A DNA stretch of 64,000 nt from Tsuneonella aeria (lineage in GTDB: Bacteria > Pseudomonadota > Alphaproteobacteria > Sphingomonadales > Sphingomonadaceae): positions 1,054,001-1,118,000 of the forward strand of contig NZ_WTZA01000001.1 of NCBI RefSeq assembly GCF_009827495.1, read 5' to 3'. The stretch's first letter is position 1; each line of letters opens with the position of its first letter. The notes under the pieces are model-generated. The model worked only from the letters and a program-made list of their open reading frames with translations. It searched no databases and had not been told where the DNA came from. Of the stretch, positions 17,635-27,954 are shown in pieces. The position numbers were made by a program, and so were the translations under genes.

Positions 17635-18510
17635 GTGAACGAGTTCGCGCTCATCGAGGCGTTGCGCGGGCTGGCGACCCATCCTGCGGCGCGTGGCCTT
17701 GCCGACGATTGTGCGGTGCTCGAACTCGGCGCCGAGGCCCTGGTGCTTACTCACGACACGATGGTCGAAGGGGTGCACTGGCTGGCCGGTCAGGACATGG
17801 CGGACGTCGCGTGGAAGCTCGTTGCGGTAAACCTGTCCGACCTCGCCGCCAAGGGCGCCGAACCTTTGGGTGTGCTGCTCGGACACATGCTGGGCGATGG
17901 CGATGCGCGATTCGTGGACGGCCTCCGCGAGGTATTCCATGCGTTTGGCGTTCCGCTGCTCGGTGGGGACACGGTCGCGGGAGGGGCGCCGCGCGCGATT
18001 GGCCTCACCGCCATCGGCCGGGCCACGCATCGGCCGGTTCCGGCCCGCAGCGGTGCGCGGGCCGGCGACGAAGTGTGGATCACCGGACCGGTCGGCGCTG
18101 CGATGATGGGGTTCGAGGCGTTGCGCGATGGCACGGGCGGAAACAGCACGGCCTATCGCCGCCCTCGCCCGCTGCTGGCCGAAGGTCGCGCGCTGGCGCC
18201 GTTCGTCAGCGCGATCATGGATGTCTCGGACGGTGTCCTGCTCGATGCGAGCCGGATGGCTGCTGCCAGCGGAGTGACGATCGACATTGCCGGGGCGGAC
18301 GTACCCCTGGCCGCGCCCGAGGACCGTCGCGCCGACGCGCTGCGCTGGGGTGACGATTACCAGCTGCTCTTCACCCTGCCTCAACGGTTGACACCGCCCC
18401 TCGCCGCGCACCGCATCGGCACCGTGCGCCCCCATGGCGGCGCGCCCCTGCTGATCGACGGTGTCCCGCCGCCGGACGGCGATCGCCTGGGGTATGCGCA
18501 CGGCGCGTAA
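17635..18510 (+). CDS. thiL: Thiamine-monophosphate kinase
   Basis: 291 residues from GTG at 17635. It phosphorylates thiamine monophosphate to the active cofactor with ATP. Family features: LADDCAVLELG near residue 22, the metal-binding THDTMVEGVHW, VNLSDLAAKGAEPLG, GGDTVAGG, and a late MDVSDGVLLDASRMA with GDDYQLLFTLP. This is the PurM-like ATP-binding fold. The protein is slightly shorter than E. coli ThiL. It follows nusB and is probably the last gene of the hisGD-nusB-thiL transcript. Confidence 0.94.
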   Translation: MNEFALIEALRGLATHPAARGLADDCAVLELGAEALVLTHDTMVEGVHWLAGQDMADVAWKLVAVNLSDLAAKGAEPLGVLLGHMLGDGDARFVDGLREVFHAFGVPLLGGDTVAGGAPRAIGLTAIGRATHRPVPARSGARAGDEVWITGPVGAAMMGFEALRDGTGGNSTAYRRPRPLLAEGRALAPFVSAIMDVSDGVLLDASRMAAASGVTIDIAGADVPLAAPEDRRADALRWGDDYQLLFTLPQRLTPPLAAHRIGTVRPHGGAPLLIDGVPPPDGDRLGYAHGA

Positions 18511-18540
18511 ATTGCGGAGAAAATCTGCGCCTTTTTGGCA

Positions 18541-18569
18541 CTTGCGCGTCCGAGTCGCTGCCCTATGCT
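18541..18569 (+). promoter_or_regulatory. Candidate promoter of hppA
   Basis: CTTGCG at 18541-18546 and TATGCT at 18564-18569, spaced by 17 bp, lie 64 bp before the GTG start of the pyrophosphatase gene. Pattern match only. Confidence 0.35.
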
Positions 18570-18616
18570 CGCCATCTCTTCGCCGTGTTGGGAGACGCGG
18601 CGATTTTCCACGTAAG

Positions 18617-20733
<2,117 letters not shown>

Positions 20734-20761
20734 TAAGCGCGCCGCACCGCCAGTGAAGATC

Positions 20762-20796
20762 GCCCCGCCCCGTGCACCACGGGGCGGGGCTTTTTT
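20762..20796 (+). terminator. Strong rho-independent terminator of hppA
   Basis: GCCCCGCCCCGTG at 20762-20774 pairs perfectly (13 bp) with 20778-20790 around a CAC loop, followed by six T residues at 20791-20796. It lies 29 bp after the hppA stop. Confidence 0.93.
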
Positions 20797-20871
20797 CATC
20801 GCGGCCTCGAGCCAACGGCCAGCGGACGATGGTCACGCCCGGGCGGTTGACGGAAACGTAAAGCCCGCCCA

Positions 20872-21810
20872 ATGCGATCGGCGATGACCAGTCAGACCGT
20901 CCCCACGCCAAGCGACGAGCAACTCGTTGCCGATCTCGTCGCCCTGCTGAATCCGGCGCCGCTTGCAGAGGACTGCTTCGAAGGTCCACGCAAGAAGGGC
21001 GGCGTCGGCCGCGTATTCGGCGGGCAGGTCATCGCACAGGCGCTGATTGCGGCGGAGCGCACCGTGAGCGCGGATCGCGCGGCCCATTCGCTTCACGCCT
21101 ATTTCCTGCGCGGCGGCAACGAGGACCATCCGATCGAACTGACGGTGGACCGTCAACTCGACGGCGGCAGCTTCTCCAACCGCCGCGTGGTCGCCAGCCA
21201 GCCGGGGCCGGACGGTGCGATGCAGCCGATCCTGAACCTCACCGCCAGTTTCCAGAAAAACCAGCCCGGCCTGGAGCACCAGCGCGCCGAACCCCCGCAA
21301 GTGCCCGGGCCGGACGAGCTGGAAAGCGACGAAATCCTCCGCCTCCGCGTCGCCGATCGCATGCCGGAAAAGGTCCGTCACTGGTTTACCGAGGCCCGTC
21401 CCATCGAAATCAAGTCCACCACCGGCCGGCACTGGCTGAACGAAGAGCCGCTGGAACCGGTGCAGCACGCATGGTTTCGTGCCCGCGCACCGCTGCCGGA
21501 CGATCAGCCCATCCATCGCGCGGTGCTCGCATACCTCAGCGACATGCAGTTGCTGGGCACCAGCGTCATGCCACACGGCCTGTCGTGGATGCGCGGGGAG
21601 GTGAAAAGCGCCAGCCTCGATCATGCGATCTGGTTTCACGCCCCGTTCCGGGCAGACGAGTGGCTCCTGTACTCCTGCGACAGCCCATGGTCGGGCGGAA
21701 GCCGCGGATTCAATCGCGGACAGATATTCCAGGGCGGCCGCCTGGTGGCGAGCGTGGCGCAGGAAGGGATGATCCGGCGGGTCGAGCCTCACACGCGACC
21801 GGCGGGCTGA
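20872..21810 (+). CDS. tesB: Acyl-CoA thioesterase II
   Basis: 312 residues from ATG 20872; ATG 20884 (MTSQTVPTP) gives 308. Hydrolyses acyl-CoA to free fatty acid and CoA with a double hotdog fold. First hotdog: VFGGQVIAQALIAAERTV and HSLHAYFLRGGNEDHPIE, then the GGSFSNRRVVASQ strand. Second hotdog: HRAVLAYLSDMQLLGTSVMPH with the catalytic Asp, and SLDHAIWFHAPFRADEWLLY. The C-terminal part reads SRGFNRGQIFQGGRLVASVAQEG, the classical TesB ending. No obvious operon partner. Confidence 0.96.
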   Translation: MRSAMTSQTVPTPSDEQLVADLVALLNPAPLAEDCFEGPRKKGGVGRVFGGQVIAQALIAAERTVSADRAAHSLHAYFLRGGNEDHPIELTVDRQLDGGSFSNRRVVASQPGPDGAMQPILNLTASFQKNQPGLEHQRAEPPQVPGPDELESDEILRLRVADRMPEKVRHWFTEARPIEIKSTTGRHWLNEEPLEPVQHAWFRARAPLPDDQPIHRAVLAYLSDMQLLGTSVMPHGLSWMRGEVKSASLDHAIWFHAPFRADEWLLYSCDSPWSGGSRGFNRGQIFQGGRLVASVAQEGMIRRVEPHTRPAG

Positions 21811-21814
21811 GAAA

Positions 21815-21830
21815 CTAACCTTGTCTTAAC
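21815..21830 (+). promoter_or_regulatory. CtrA-like half-site pair upstream of the PilZ-HTH gene
   Basis: CTAA-N7-TTAAC, one base away from the CtrA consensus TTAA-N7-TTAA, lies 46 bp before the GTG start at 21876. A weaker relative (TTAG-N7-TTAC) occurs at 22689-22703 before the GGDEF gene. Pattern match only. Confidence 0.3.
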
Positions 21831-21875
21831 TCCGATCCCCGAACGTGCGCAAAACAATCGCACGAGGGATCGCAG

Positions 21876-22517
21876 GTGACATTCGAAGCCGCATTTGAAG
21901 ATGTGGAAGCCGCTGATCGCAGGGACGCTTCGCGGCGCGCCCTACGGCTGGGGGTGAGCGGCCGGTTCGCGCAGGGCAATGCGGCAGCCGTCACGGTCCA
22001 TAACCTTTCGGCGACCGGGCTGCTGATCCAGACGGATGAGTCGCTCGAGGCCGGGTCACGCTTCGCGGTCGAGCTTCCCGAGACCGGCATAACGGAGGCG
22101 ACCGTCATTTGGGCGGACGCGCCGATGTACGGATGCCGGTTTGACCAGCCGCTGGGCGCGGCGGCCCTGGCGGCGGCGCAGTTGCGCGGCGAGGCGTCGG
22201 GAACCCCGGCACCCGACACGCTGCCTGAAGATTTCGGCCAGCGCCTCCACCGTCTGCGTCGGGAACGGGGATTGTCGCTGGCAGACATCGCGAACCGCCT
22301 TGGCGTCAGCAAGCCCACCGTGTGGGCCTGGGAACACGGCAAGTCCCGTCCCGCGGACCGGCGGTTGAGCGCCTTGGCCGAAGCACTGGGCGTCACTCCG
22401 GGCGGGCTCGAACCGTCTCCATCAGGATCGCCGGAAATACTCGATGGAAGCCGACGCCGCATCGCAGAGGCGTATGGCGTGGAACCGTCACGCGTACGCA
22501 TCATGATCGAGCTCTAG
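21876..22517 (+). CDS. PilZ domain-HTH (XRE) fusion regulator
   Basis: 213 residues from GTG 21876. Residues about 10-105 form a PilZ domain: RRALR fits the RxxxR c-di-GMP motif and NLSATG fits (D/N)xSxxG, so both ligand-contacting motifs are intact. Residues about 118-180 form an XRE/Cro helix-turn-helix (RLHRLRRERGLSLADIANRL, then GVSKPTVWAWEHGKSRP). The architecture implies DNA binding controlled by cyclic-di-GMP. The next gene downstream, 260 bp away, encodes a PAS-GGDEF protein. Target genes are unknown. Domain calls are confident; the regulatory logic is inference. Confidence 0.82.
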   Translation: MTFEAAFEDVEAADRRDASRRALRLGVSGRFAQGNAAAVTVHNLSATGLLIQTDESLEAGSRFAVELPETGITEATVIWADAPMYGCRFDQPLGAAALAAAQLRGEASGTPAPDTLPEDFGQRLHRLRRERGLSLADIANRLGVSKPTVWAWEHGKSRPADRRLSALAEALGVTPGGLEPSPSGSPEILDGSRRRIAEAYGVEPSRVRIMIEL

Positions 22518-22777
22518 GAAGTTATACCCCGATTTCTATTGCGTTCGTCACTGAATTGGCAAAAGAACAACATCGTTAACGAATCATGATTTATGTTGCT
22601 AAAACAGTTCGTTAGGTTGACATAACGGCGCAGCTAACTCTGATTTGTAAACCTCGGGCGTAGGGATCTTGTCCGAGCGAACTTGGCGTTAGCTTCGTCT
22701 TACGCCGACTTGAGTTTTAGCGCTGTCGTTCGTGCCGGGAACCCGAGCGACTCGCCTGGATCGGGGGGCTGATTCGA

Positions 22778-23665
22778 ATGTGGGGCACATTGTCGCCGGG
22801 CGAATGCTCGGCCCTGTATCGGCTGGTTGCGAACAGCCCGACCGATCTGGTCATGCGAACCGATCGCCGCGGCCGGATCGTTCATGCGGTTGCCGGGTAC
22901 ACGACTCCTGACCAGGCCTGGCCGGAAAACCCGCGTGGTCGACACCTGCTCGATCTCATCCACCCTTCCTACGCGGATTTCGTGGTGGCTGAACACGCCG
23001 CCGCGCTTGCCGGAAAACCGGGATCGGGATGGATGGAGGTTCTGGTGAACCGGCCGGACGGCACGGCCGAGGCGATGGAACTGAGACTGGGCGGACTTCC
23101 CGGCGCCACTGGCGCGGTTGGCATCCTGCGCTCCATTGCCGATCGGCGCGCTCTGGAGGACCGGCTGTTCGCCGTGACGATGACCGACCCGTTGACCCGC
23201 CTCACGAACCGCGGTGCGTTCGTGCGGATGCTGGCCCATCTGCTGGAGGATGGCGCCGCCGGCCACCTCGCCCTGTTCGATCTCGATCACTTCCGCGCCG
23301 TCAATCTGCGCCACGGGCACAGCGGGGGCGACCGGGTGCTGGTCGCGTTCGCCCGGTTGCTGCGGGCACTGCTGCAGCCCGACGACATCCTCAGCCGGAT
23401 CGACGGGGGCACGTTCGGCGTGCTCTTGCCCGAAGCCGGTGCCGAACAGGCGAGTGCCGCATGCCGGCGGGTAATCGACGAGATCGGCTCGATGAACCTG
23501 GGTCTCCGCGACAGCCATCGATTGACGGCGAGCGCGGGACTCGCCCCGTTCGGAGGCGATGCGGACACCTGCCTGCGCGCGGCCGAACTGGCCCTGCTGA
23601 CCGCGAAATCGCGCGGCCGCAACCGGCTGGAATGGGCCACGCCGCCGCGCCAGTCCGCCGCCTGA
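22778..23665 (+). CDS. PAS-GGDEF protein with degenerate active site
   Basis: 295 residues, cytosolic. Residues about 10-120 look like a PAS sensor domain (SPTDLVMRTDRRGRIVHAV). Residues about 128-285 are a GGDEF domain: DPLTRLTNRGAF, LFDLDHFRAVNLRHGHSGGD, and the late LTASAGLAPF and AELALLTAKSRGRNR. At the signature loop the sequence is SRIDGGTFGVLLP, so GGDEF is replaced by DGGTF: the catalytic Glu and the second Gly are lost. The RxxD inhibitory site is also absent (QPDD there). It is therefore probably not a cyclase and may act as a receptor or scaffold for the neighbouring PilZ regulator. Confidence 0.85.
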   Translation: MWGTLSPGECSALYRLVANSPTDLVMRTDRRGRIVHAVAGYTTPDQAWPENPRGRHLLDLIHPSYADFVVAEHAAALAGKPGSGWMEVLVNRPDGTAEAMELRLGGLPGATGAVGILRSIADRRALEDRLFAVTMTDPLTRLTNRGAFVRMLAHLLEDGAAGHLALFDLDHFRAVNLRHGHSGGDRVLVAFARLLRALLQPDDILSRIDGGTFGVLLPEAGAEQASAACRRVIDEIGSMNLGLRDSHRLTASAGLAPFGGDADTCLRAAELALLTAKSRGRNRLEWATPPRQSAA

Positions 23666-23683
23666 CGCAGGCGCATCAAGCGG

Positions 23684-25195
23684 TCAGTCGGGGGTGCCCA
23701 GCGCGCCCTTCAGCAACTGGTTGACGACGGCGGGATTGCCCTTGCCCTGCATGGCCTTCATCGCCTGGCCGACGAAAAAGCCGAACAGCTTGTCCTTGCC
23801 ACCGCGGTATTCGGCGACCTTGTCTTCGTTGGCGGCCAGAACCCCGGCGATGACCGCCTCGATCGCGCCAGTATCGGACTGCTGGCGCAGCCCTTCGGTT
23901 TCGGCGATCTCCTCCGGCCCGCGCCCGGTGCGGAGCACGATCTCGTAGATCTCCTTCGCCTGCCCGCCGCTGATCTCGCCCGCGGCCTGCATCTTCAGGA
24001 TTGCCGCGCTCGCGGCGGGCGTGTTGTGCGCCGGGTCCGCATCGCGGCCCAGCGCCTTCATGACGCCCGGCGCGATCGACAGCGTCCAGTTGGCGACCTG
24101 TGTCGCGACGTCGCTCTCCGGTTTCCCGAGCGCCTCCGCAGTCGCCGCCAGCAGCCCTTCGAAGCGCCGAAACCCCTCGACCTCGGCGGTGAGCTGCCCG
24201 GCATTGTAGGGGCTGAGGCCGAGCTGTTCGATATAGCGCCGCCGCTTGGCATCGGGCAGTTCCGGCAAGCTCGCCCGGCAATCGTCCAGGAACGCTTCGT
24301 CCAGCTCCAGCGGCAGGAGATCGGGATCGGGGAAGTAACGATAATCGTGCGCGTCTTCCTTGCTGCGCATGGAGCGGGTCTCATTACGATCCGGATCGTA
24401 GAGACGCGTTTCCTGCACCACGGCGCCGCCATCCTCGATCAGGTCCACCTGGCGGCGAGCCTCCTGCTCGATCACCGCCATGACGAAGCGGACGGAATTG
24501 ACGTTTTTCGTCTCCGTCCGGGTGCCGAACTGCGCACCCGGCCGGCGCACGGAAACGTTGACGTCGGCGCGCATGGAGCCTTCCTCCATGTTCCCGTCAC
24601 AGCTGCCGACATAGCGCAGGATGCTGCGGAGCTTGCGCACATAGGCACCCGCCTCGGCGGGGGAGCGCATGTCCGGGCGGCTGACGATTTCCATCAGCGC
24701 GACGCCGCTGCGGTTGAGATCGACATAGGACATGCTCGGATGCTGATCGTGCATCAGCTTGCCGGCATCCTGTTCCACATGGATGCGTTCGATGCCGATC
24801 CGCTTGTCAGCGGGAATGCCGGCTTTCTCGTCCGCCTCGATCGTCAGCGCGCCTTCGCCCACCAGCGGGTGGTAGAGCTGGCTGATCTGGTATCCCTGCG
24901 GCAGATCGGCGTAGAAGTAGTTCTTGCGATCGAACCGGCTCCACCGGTTGATCTCTGCCTCGATCGCCATGCCCGTCCGCACCGCCTGGCGGATGCATTC
25001 GCGGTTGGGGACCGGCAACATGCCGGGCATGGCCGCATCGACCAGGCTGACCTGGCAGTTGGGCTCCGCACCGAAGGCGGTTGCGGCGCCGGAGAACAGC
25101 TTGGCGGCCGAAGTGATCTGGGCGTGAACTTCGAGGCCGATCACGACCTCCCATTCGCCGGTTGCGCCGTGGATGCGGTAAGTCGATGTGTTCAT
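23684..25195 (-). CDS. gatB: Asp-tRNA(Asn)/Glu-tRNA(Gln) amidotransferase subunit B
   Basis: 503 residues, full length. GatB selects misacylated Glu-tRNA(Gln) or Asp-tRNA(Asn), phosphorylates the acyl group and channels ammonia from Gat[21 protein letters not shown], the Zn/Mg cradle in [29 protein letters not shown], and the GatB signature [20 protein letters not shown] are all present. The C-terminal tRNA-binding Yqey-like tail ends the protein. It is separated from gatA by a methyltransferase gene on the other strand. Confidence 0.97.
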   Translation of the reverse strand: MNTSTYRIHGATGEWEVVIGLEVHAQITSAAKLFSGAATAFGAEPNCQVSLVDAAMPGMLPVPNRECIRQAVRTGMAIEAEINRWSRFDRKNYFYADLPQGYQISQLYHPLVGEGALTIEADEKAGIPADKRIGIERIHVEQDAGKLMHDQHPSMSYVDLNRSGVALMEIVSRPDMRSPAEAGAYVRKLRSILRYVGSCDGNMEEGSMRADVNVSVRRPGAQFGTRTETKNVNSVRFVMAVIEQEARRQVDLIEDGGAVVQETRLYDPDRNETRSMRSKEDAHDYRYFPDPDLLPLELDEAFLDDCRASLPELPDAKRRRYIEQLGLSPYNAGQLTAEVEGFRRFEGLLAATAEALGKPESDVATQVANWTLSIAPGVMKALGRDADPAHNTPAASAAILKMQAAGEISGGQAKEIYEIVLRTGRGPEEIAETEGLRQQSDTGAIEAVIAGVLAANEDKVAEYRGGKDKLFGFFVGQAMKAMQGKGNPAVVNQLLKGALGTPD

Positions 25196-25314
25196 TGTGT
25201 TTGGGGCAACCGTTCTGGTCTGCTGGACAGGCTCTGCCCAGCGCTTTACGGATTGGAGCGAGCCGACGCTAGCCCTGTGTCGCGCAGATTCCCGACACGC
25301 GTGACCACGAACTT

Positions 25315-25956
25315 ATGGCATTCCGCTCCGATTACCACGATCTGGTTCGCCGCGACGTGTTGCCGCTGGTGCCGGCGAACGCGGGGGCGGTACTCGATTT
25401 CGGTGGAGGAAGGGGTGCAACATCGGCCGCGTTGTGCGCGCAGGGCCGCGCCACGCGCGCCGTGCTGCTCGACCAGGTGGCCGAACATCGCCTGCCCGGC
25501 GTCGACGGCGAAGCGGTCGATTTCGACGATCACGCCGCGCTGGAAGACGCGCTGGTGCGCAACGGCCCGTTCGACACGATCCTGGCGCTCGACGTCCTCG
25601 AACATCTCAAGGACCCGTGGCGCACCGTCCACGCGCTCGATCGCGCCATGACAGATCAGGGCACCATGATCATAAGCGTGCCCAACATGAGCGCGTGGGA
25701 AGTTGTCGCACCGCTGCTCCTGCGTGGCCGCTTCGATTACGAGGATGCTGGTATCCGCGATCGCACCCATTTGCGCTGGTTCACGCGCCACAGCGCCATC
25801 GCGCTGGCCACCTGCTCCGGCCTCAAGCTGCAGGCGGTTCAGGCCAATATCGGGCGGCGCAAGGGGCGTTACTTCAACGCCGCGACCTTCGGCCTTTTGG
25901 AGCGATTCACGGCGATGCAATACGTGATCGCGGTGAAGAAAGAATCGACGCGGTAG
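25315..25956 (+). CDS. Class I SAM-dependent methyltransferase
   Basis: 213 residues. A Rossmann methyltransferase: motif I is VLDFGGGRGATSAAL near residue 27, the acidic residue after strand 2 is in AVLLDQV, and motif IV is LALDVLEHLKDPW near residue 90, a form common in enzymes acting on sugars, lipids or quinone-like substrates. IISVPNMSAWE is the post-motif strand. It lies on the plus strand in the 0.8-kb gap between gatA and gatB, both on the minus strand. Substrate is not predictable. Confidence 0.85.
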   Translation: MAFRSDYHDLVRRDVLPLVPANAGAVLDFGGGRGATSAALCAQGRATRAVLLDQVAEHRLPGVDGEAVDFDDHAALEDALVRNGPFDTILALDVLEHLKDPWRTVHALDRAMTDQGTMIISVPNMSAWEVVAPLLLRGRFDYEDAGIRDRTHLRWFTRHSAIALATCSGLKLQAVQANIGRRKGRYFNAATFGLLERFTAMQYVIAVKKESTR

Positions 25957-25998
25957 TTGCGCCCGGGGCAGTATTCGTGGCCCCCACATCGTTCGTTT

Positions 25999-27486
25999 CT
26001 ACCACCACCGTTCGGGCCGGGCAGTGAAGCCGGCGCGCTGTTCGATGGCGAGCCCGGCGTTCAGCACGCCCTGTTCGTCAAAGGCGCGGCCGATCAGCTG
26101 CAACCCCAGGGGCAGACCCTGGCCATTGAGCCCGGCCGGCACGCTCATCGCGGGCAGACCTGCAAGGCTGGCCGGCACGGCGAACACGTCGTTGAGGTAC
26201 ATCGCCAGCGGATCGTCCATCTTTTCGCCCAGCGCGAAGCTGGCCGTCGGGGTAGTGGGCGCCAGGATGAGGTCGCATACCTCGAACGCCGCGGCGAAGT
26301 CAGCGGCGATCAGCGTGCGGACGCGCTGGGCCTGGTTGTAATACGCGTCATAGAAGCCCGCGCTCAGCACATAAGCGCCGATGAGGATGCGGCGCTTGAC
26401 CTCGTCCCCGAACCCGGCGGCGCGCGTGGCGGCATACATGTCCTGCAGGCCGGCGCCGGTTGGCAGATCGCGCAGGCCATACCGCACCCCGTCGTAGCGG
26501 GCGAGGTTGCTCGACGCTTCGGCGGGGGCGACAATGTAATAGGCAGGCAATGCGTATTTGGTGTGCGGCAGGCTCACCTCGACGATCTCGGCGCCGGCGT
26601 CCCGCATCCAGGCAATGCCATCGTCCCAGCTCTTGAGGATTTCAGAGTCGGTGCCGTCCATCCGGTATTCGCGCGGAATGCCGATCCGCTTGCCCCGCAT
26701 GTCGGGATCGAGTGACGCCTCCCATTGCGGCACGGGCAAGTCGAGGCTGGTCGCATCCTTGGGATCGAAACCAGCCATCGCTTCCAGCATGATGGCGCAA
26801 TCCGTCACGTCACGCGCCATCGGGCCGGCCTGATCGAGGCTGCTGGCAAACGCGACGACACCCCAGCGGCTGCACCGGCCATACGTGGGCTTGATGCCCG
26901 AAATACCGGTGAAGGCGGCGGGCTGCCGGATCGATCCGCCGGTGTCAGTCCCGGTCGCCGCCGGGCACAGCCGCGCCGCGACTGCGGCCGAGCTACCGCC
27001 CGAGGATCCGCCCGGCGCTAAGGGCGCGTTGCCGCCATCATTCCGCCGCCAGGGGCTGACCACGTTGCCGAAATGGCTGGTCTCGTTCGACGAGCCCATA
27101 GCGAACTGGTCGAGGTTGAGCTTGCCCAGCATCCCCGCGCCGGCGCGCCACAGGTTGGCCGAAACGGTGCTTTCGTATTGCGGGATAAACCCTTCGAGCA
27201 TGTGGCTCGCCGCGGTGGTCTGCACCCCTTCGGTGGCGAACAGGTCTTTCATGCCGATTGGCACGCCAGCCATGATGCCAAGCGTTTCGCCCTTCGCGCG
27301 GGCCGCGTCGACCGCGTCGGCAGCCTCCAGCGCCTTGTCCGGCGTGGCGACGATGAATGCGTTCAGCGCATCCTGCGCCGCCGCGACATTGGCGTTAAAG
27401 GCCTCGGCCACTTCGCGCGCGGTGAAGGTTCCGGCGGCTACGCCGTCACGGATCGCCTTGACGCCCAGGTCGGTCACATCACTCAT
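25999..27486 (-). CDS. gatA: Asp-tRNA(Asn)/Glu-tRNA(Gln) amidotransferase subunit A
   Basis: 495 residues; an amidase-signature enzyme that releases ammonia from glutamine for GatB. The Ser-cisSer-Lys triad is visible: Lys in [17 protein letters not shown], the first Ser in [17 protein letters not shown], and the nucleophile in [36 protein letters not shown] is the conserved stretch after it. gatC lies upstream with a 115-bp gap that shows no coding content, longer than is usual inside this operon. Confidence 0.97.
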   Translation of the reverse strand: MSDVTDLGVKAIRDGVAAGTFTAREVAEAFNANVAAAQDALNAFIVATPDKALEAADAVDAARAKGETLGIMAGVPIGMKDLFATEGVQTTAASHMLEGFIPQYESTVSANLWRAGAGMLGKLNLDQFAMGSSNETSHFGNVVSPWRRNDGGNAPLAPGGSSGGSSAAVAARLCPAATGTDTGGSIRQPAAFTGISGIKPTYGRCSRWGVVAFASSLDQAGPMARDVTDCAIMLEAMAGFDPKDATSLDLPVPQWEASLDPDMRGKRIGIPREYRMDGTDSEILKSWDDGIAWMRDAGAEIVEVSLPHTKYALPAYYIVAPAEASSNLARYDGVRYGLRDLPTGAGLQDMYAATRAAGFGDEVKRRILIGAYVLSAGFYDAYYNQAQRVRTLIAADFAAAFEVCDLILAPTTPTASFALGEKMDDPLAMYLNDVFAVPASLAGLPAMSVPAGLNGQGLPLGLQLIGRAFDEQGVLNAGLAIEQRAGFTARPERWW

Positions 27487-27601
27487 GGCAGGATTCCGTT
27501 CGTGCCGAATTTGCGGGAGTGGCGATCCAGGCCTGGCGCCGTAACGAGCGAGAAAGACGGCCTGTCGAAAGCCACCGGGCGAACGCCGACAGGTGGATGC
27601 A

Positions 27602-27904
27602 TCACTCGATCACCTTCGGCACGCCGAAGAAGCCGTGTTCGGCCGCCGGCGCGTTTGCCAGAACCTTTTCGCGAATGCCGCCGCCGGTCAGCGGATCGGC
27701 ATCGACCACGTCGTCGCGCAGCCGCAGGGTGTTCGGGATCACCGCGGTCATCGGTTCGATGCCGCTGGTGTCCACTTCTCCCAGTTGTTCCACCCAATCG
27801 AGGATAGCGTTCAATTCGGGCACCATGTGATCGAGCGCCGGCGCATCCATCTCGATGCGCGCCAGGCTGGCGATCTTGGCAACAGTTTCGCGGGTAACGG
27901 ACAT
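27602..27904 (-). CDS. gatC: Asp-tRNA(Asn)/Glu-tRNA(Gln) amidotransferase subunit C
   Basis: 100 residues. GatC wraps round GatA and stabilises the GatCAB complex. Visible features are [14 protein letters not shown] at the N-terminus, [23 protein letters not shown] in the middle, and [10 protein letters not shown] followed by the C-terminal [20 protein letters not shown], which is the diagnostic tail of GatC. The first gene of the gatC-gatA transcript. Confidence 0.95.
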   Translation of the reverse strand: MSVTRETVAKIASLARIEMDAPALDHMVPELNAILDWVEQLGEVDTSGIEPMTAVIPNTLRLRDDVVDADPLTGGGIREKVLANAPAAEHGFFGVPKVIE

Positions 27905-27954
27905 GGCCGGGCGTTAGCGGCGCGCGCCCGGTCCTTCAAGCGCCCCCGCGTCGC

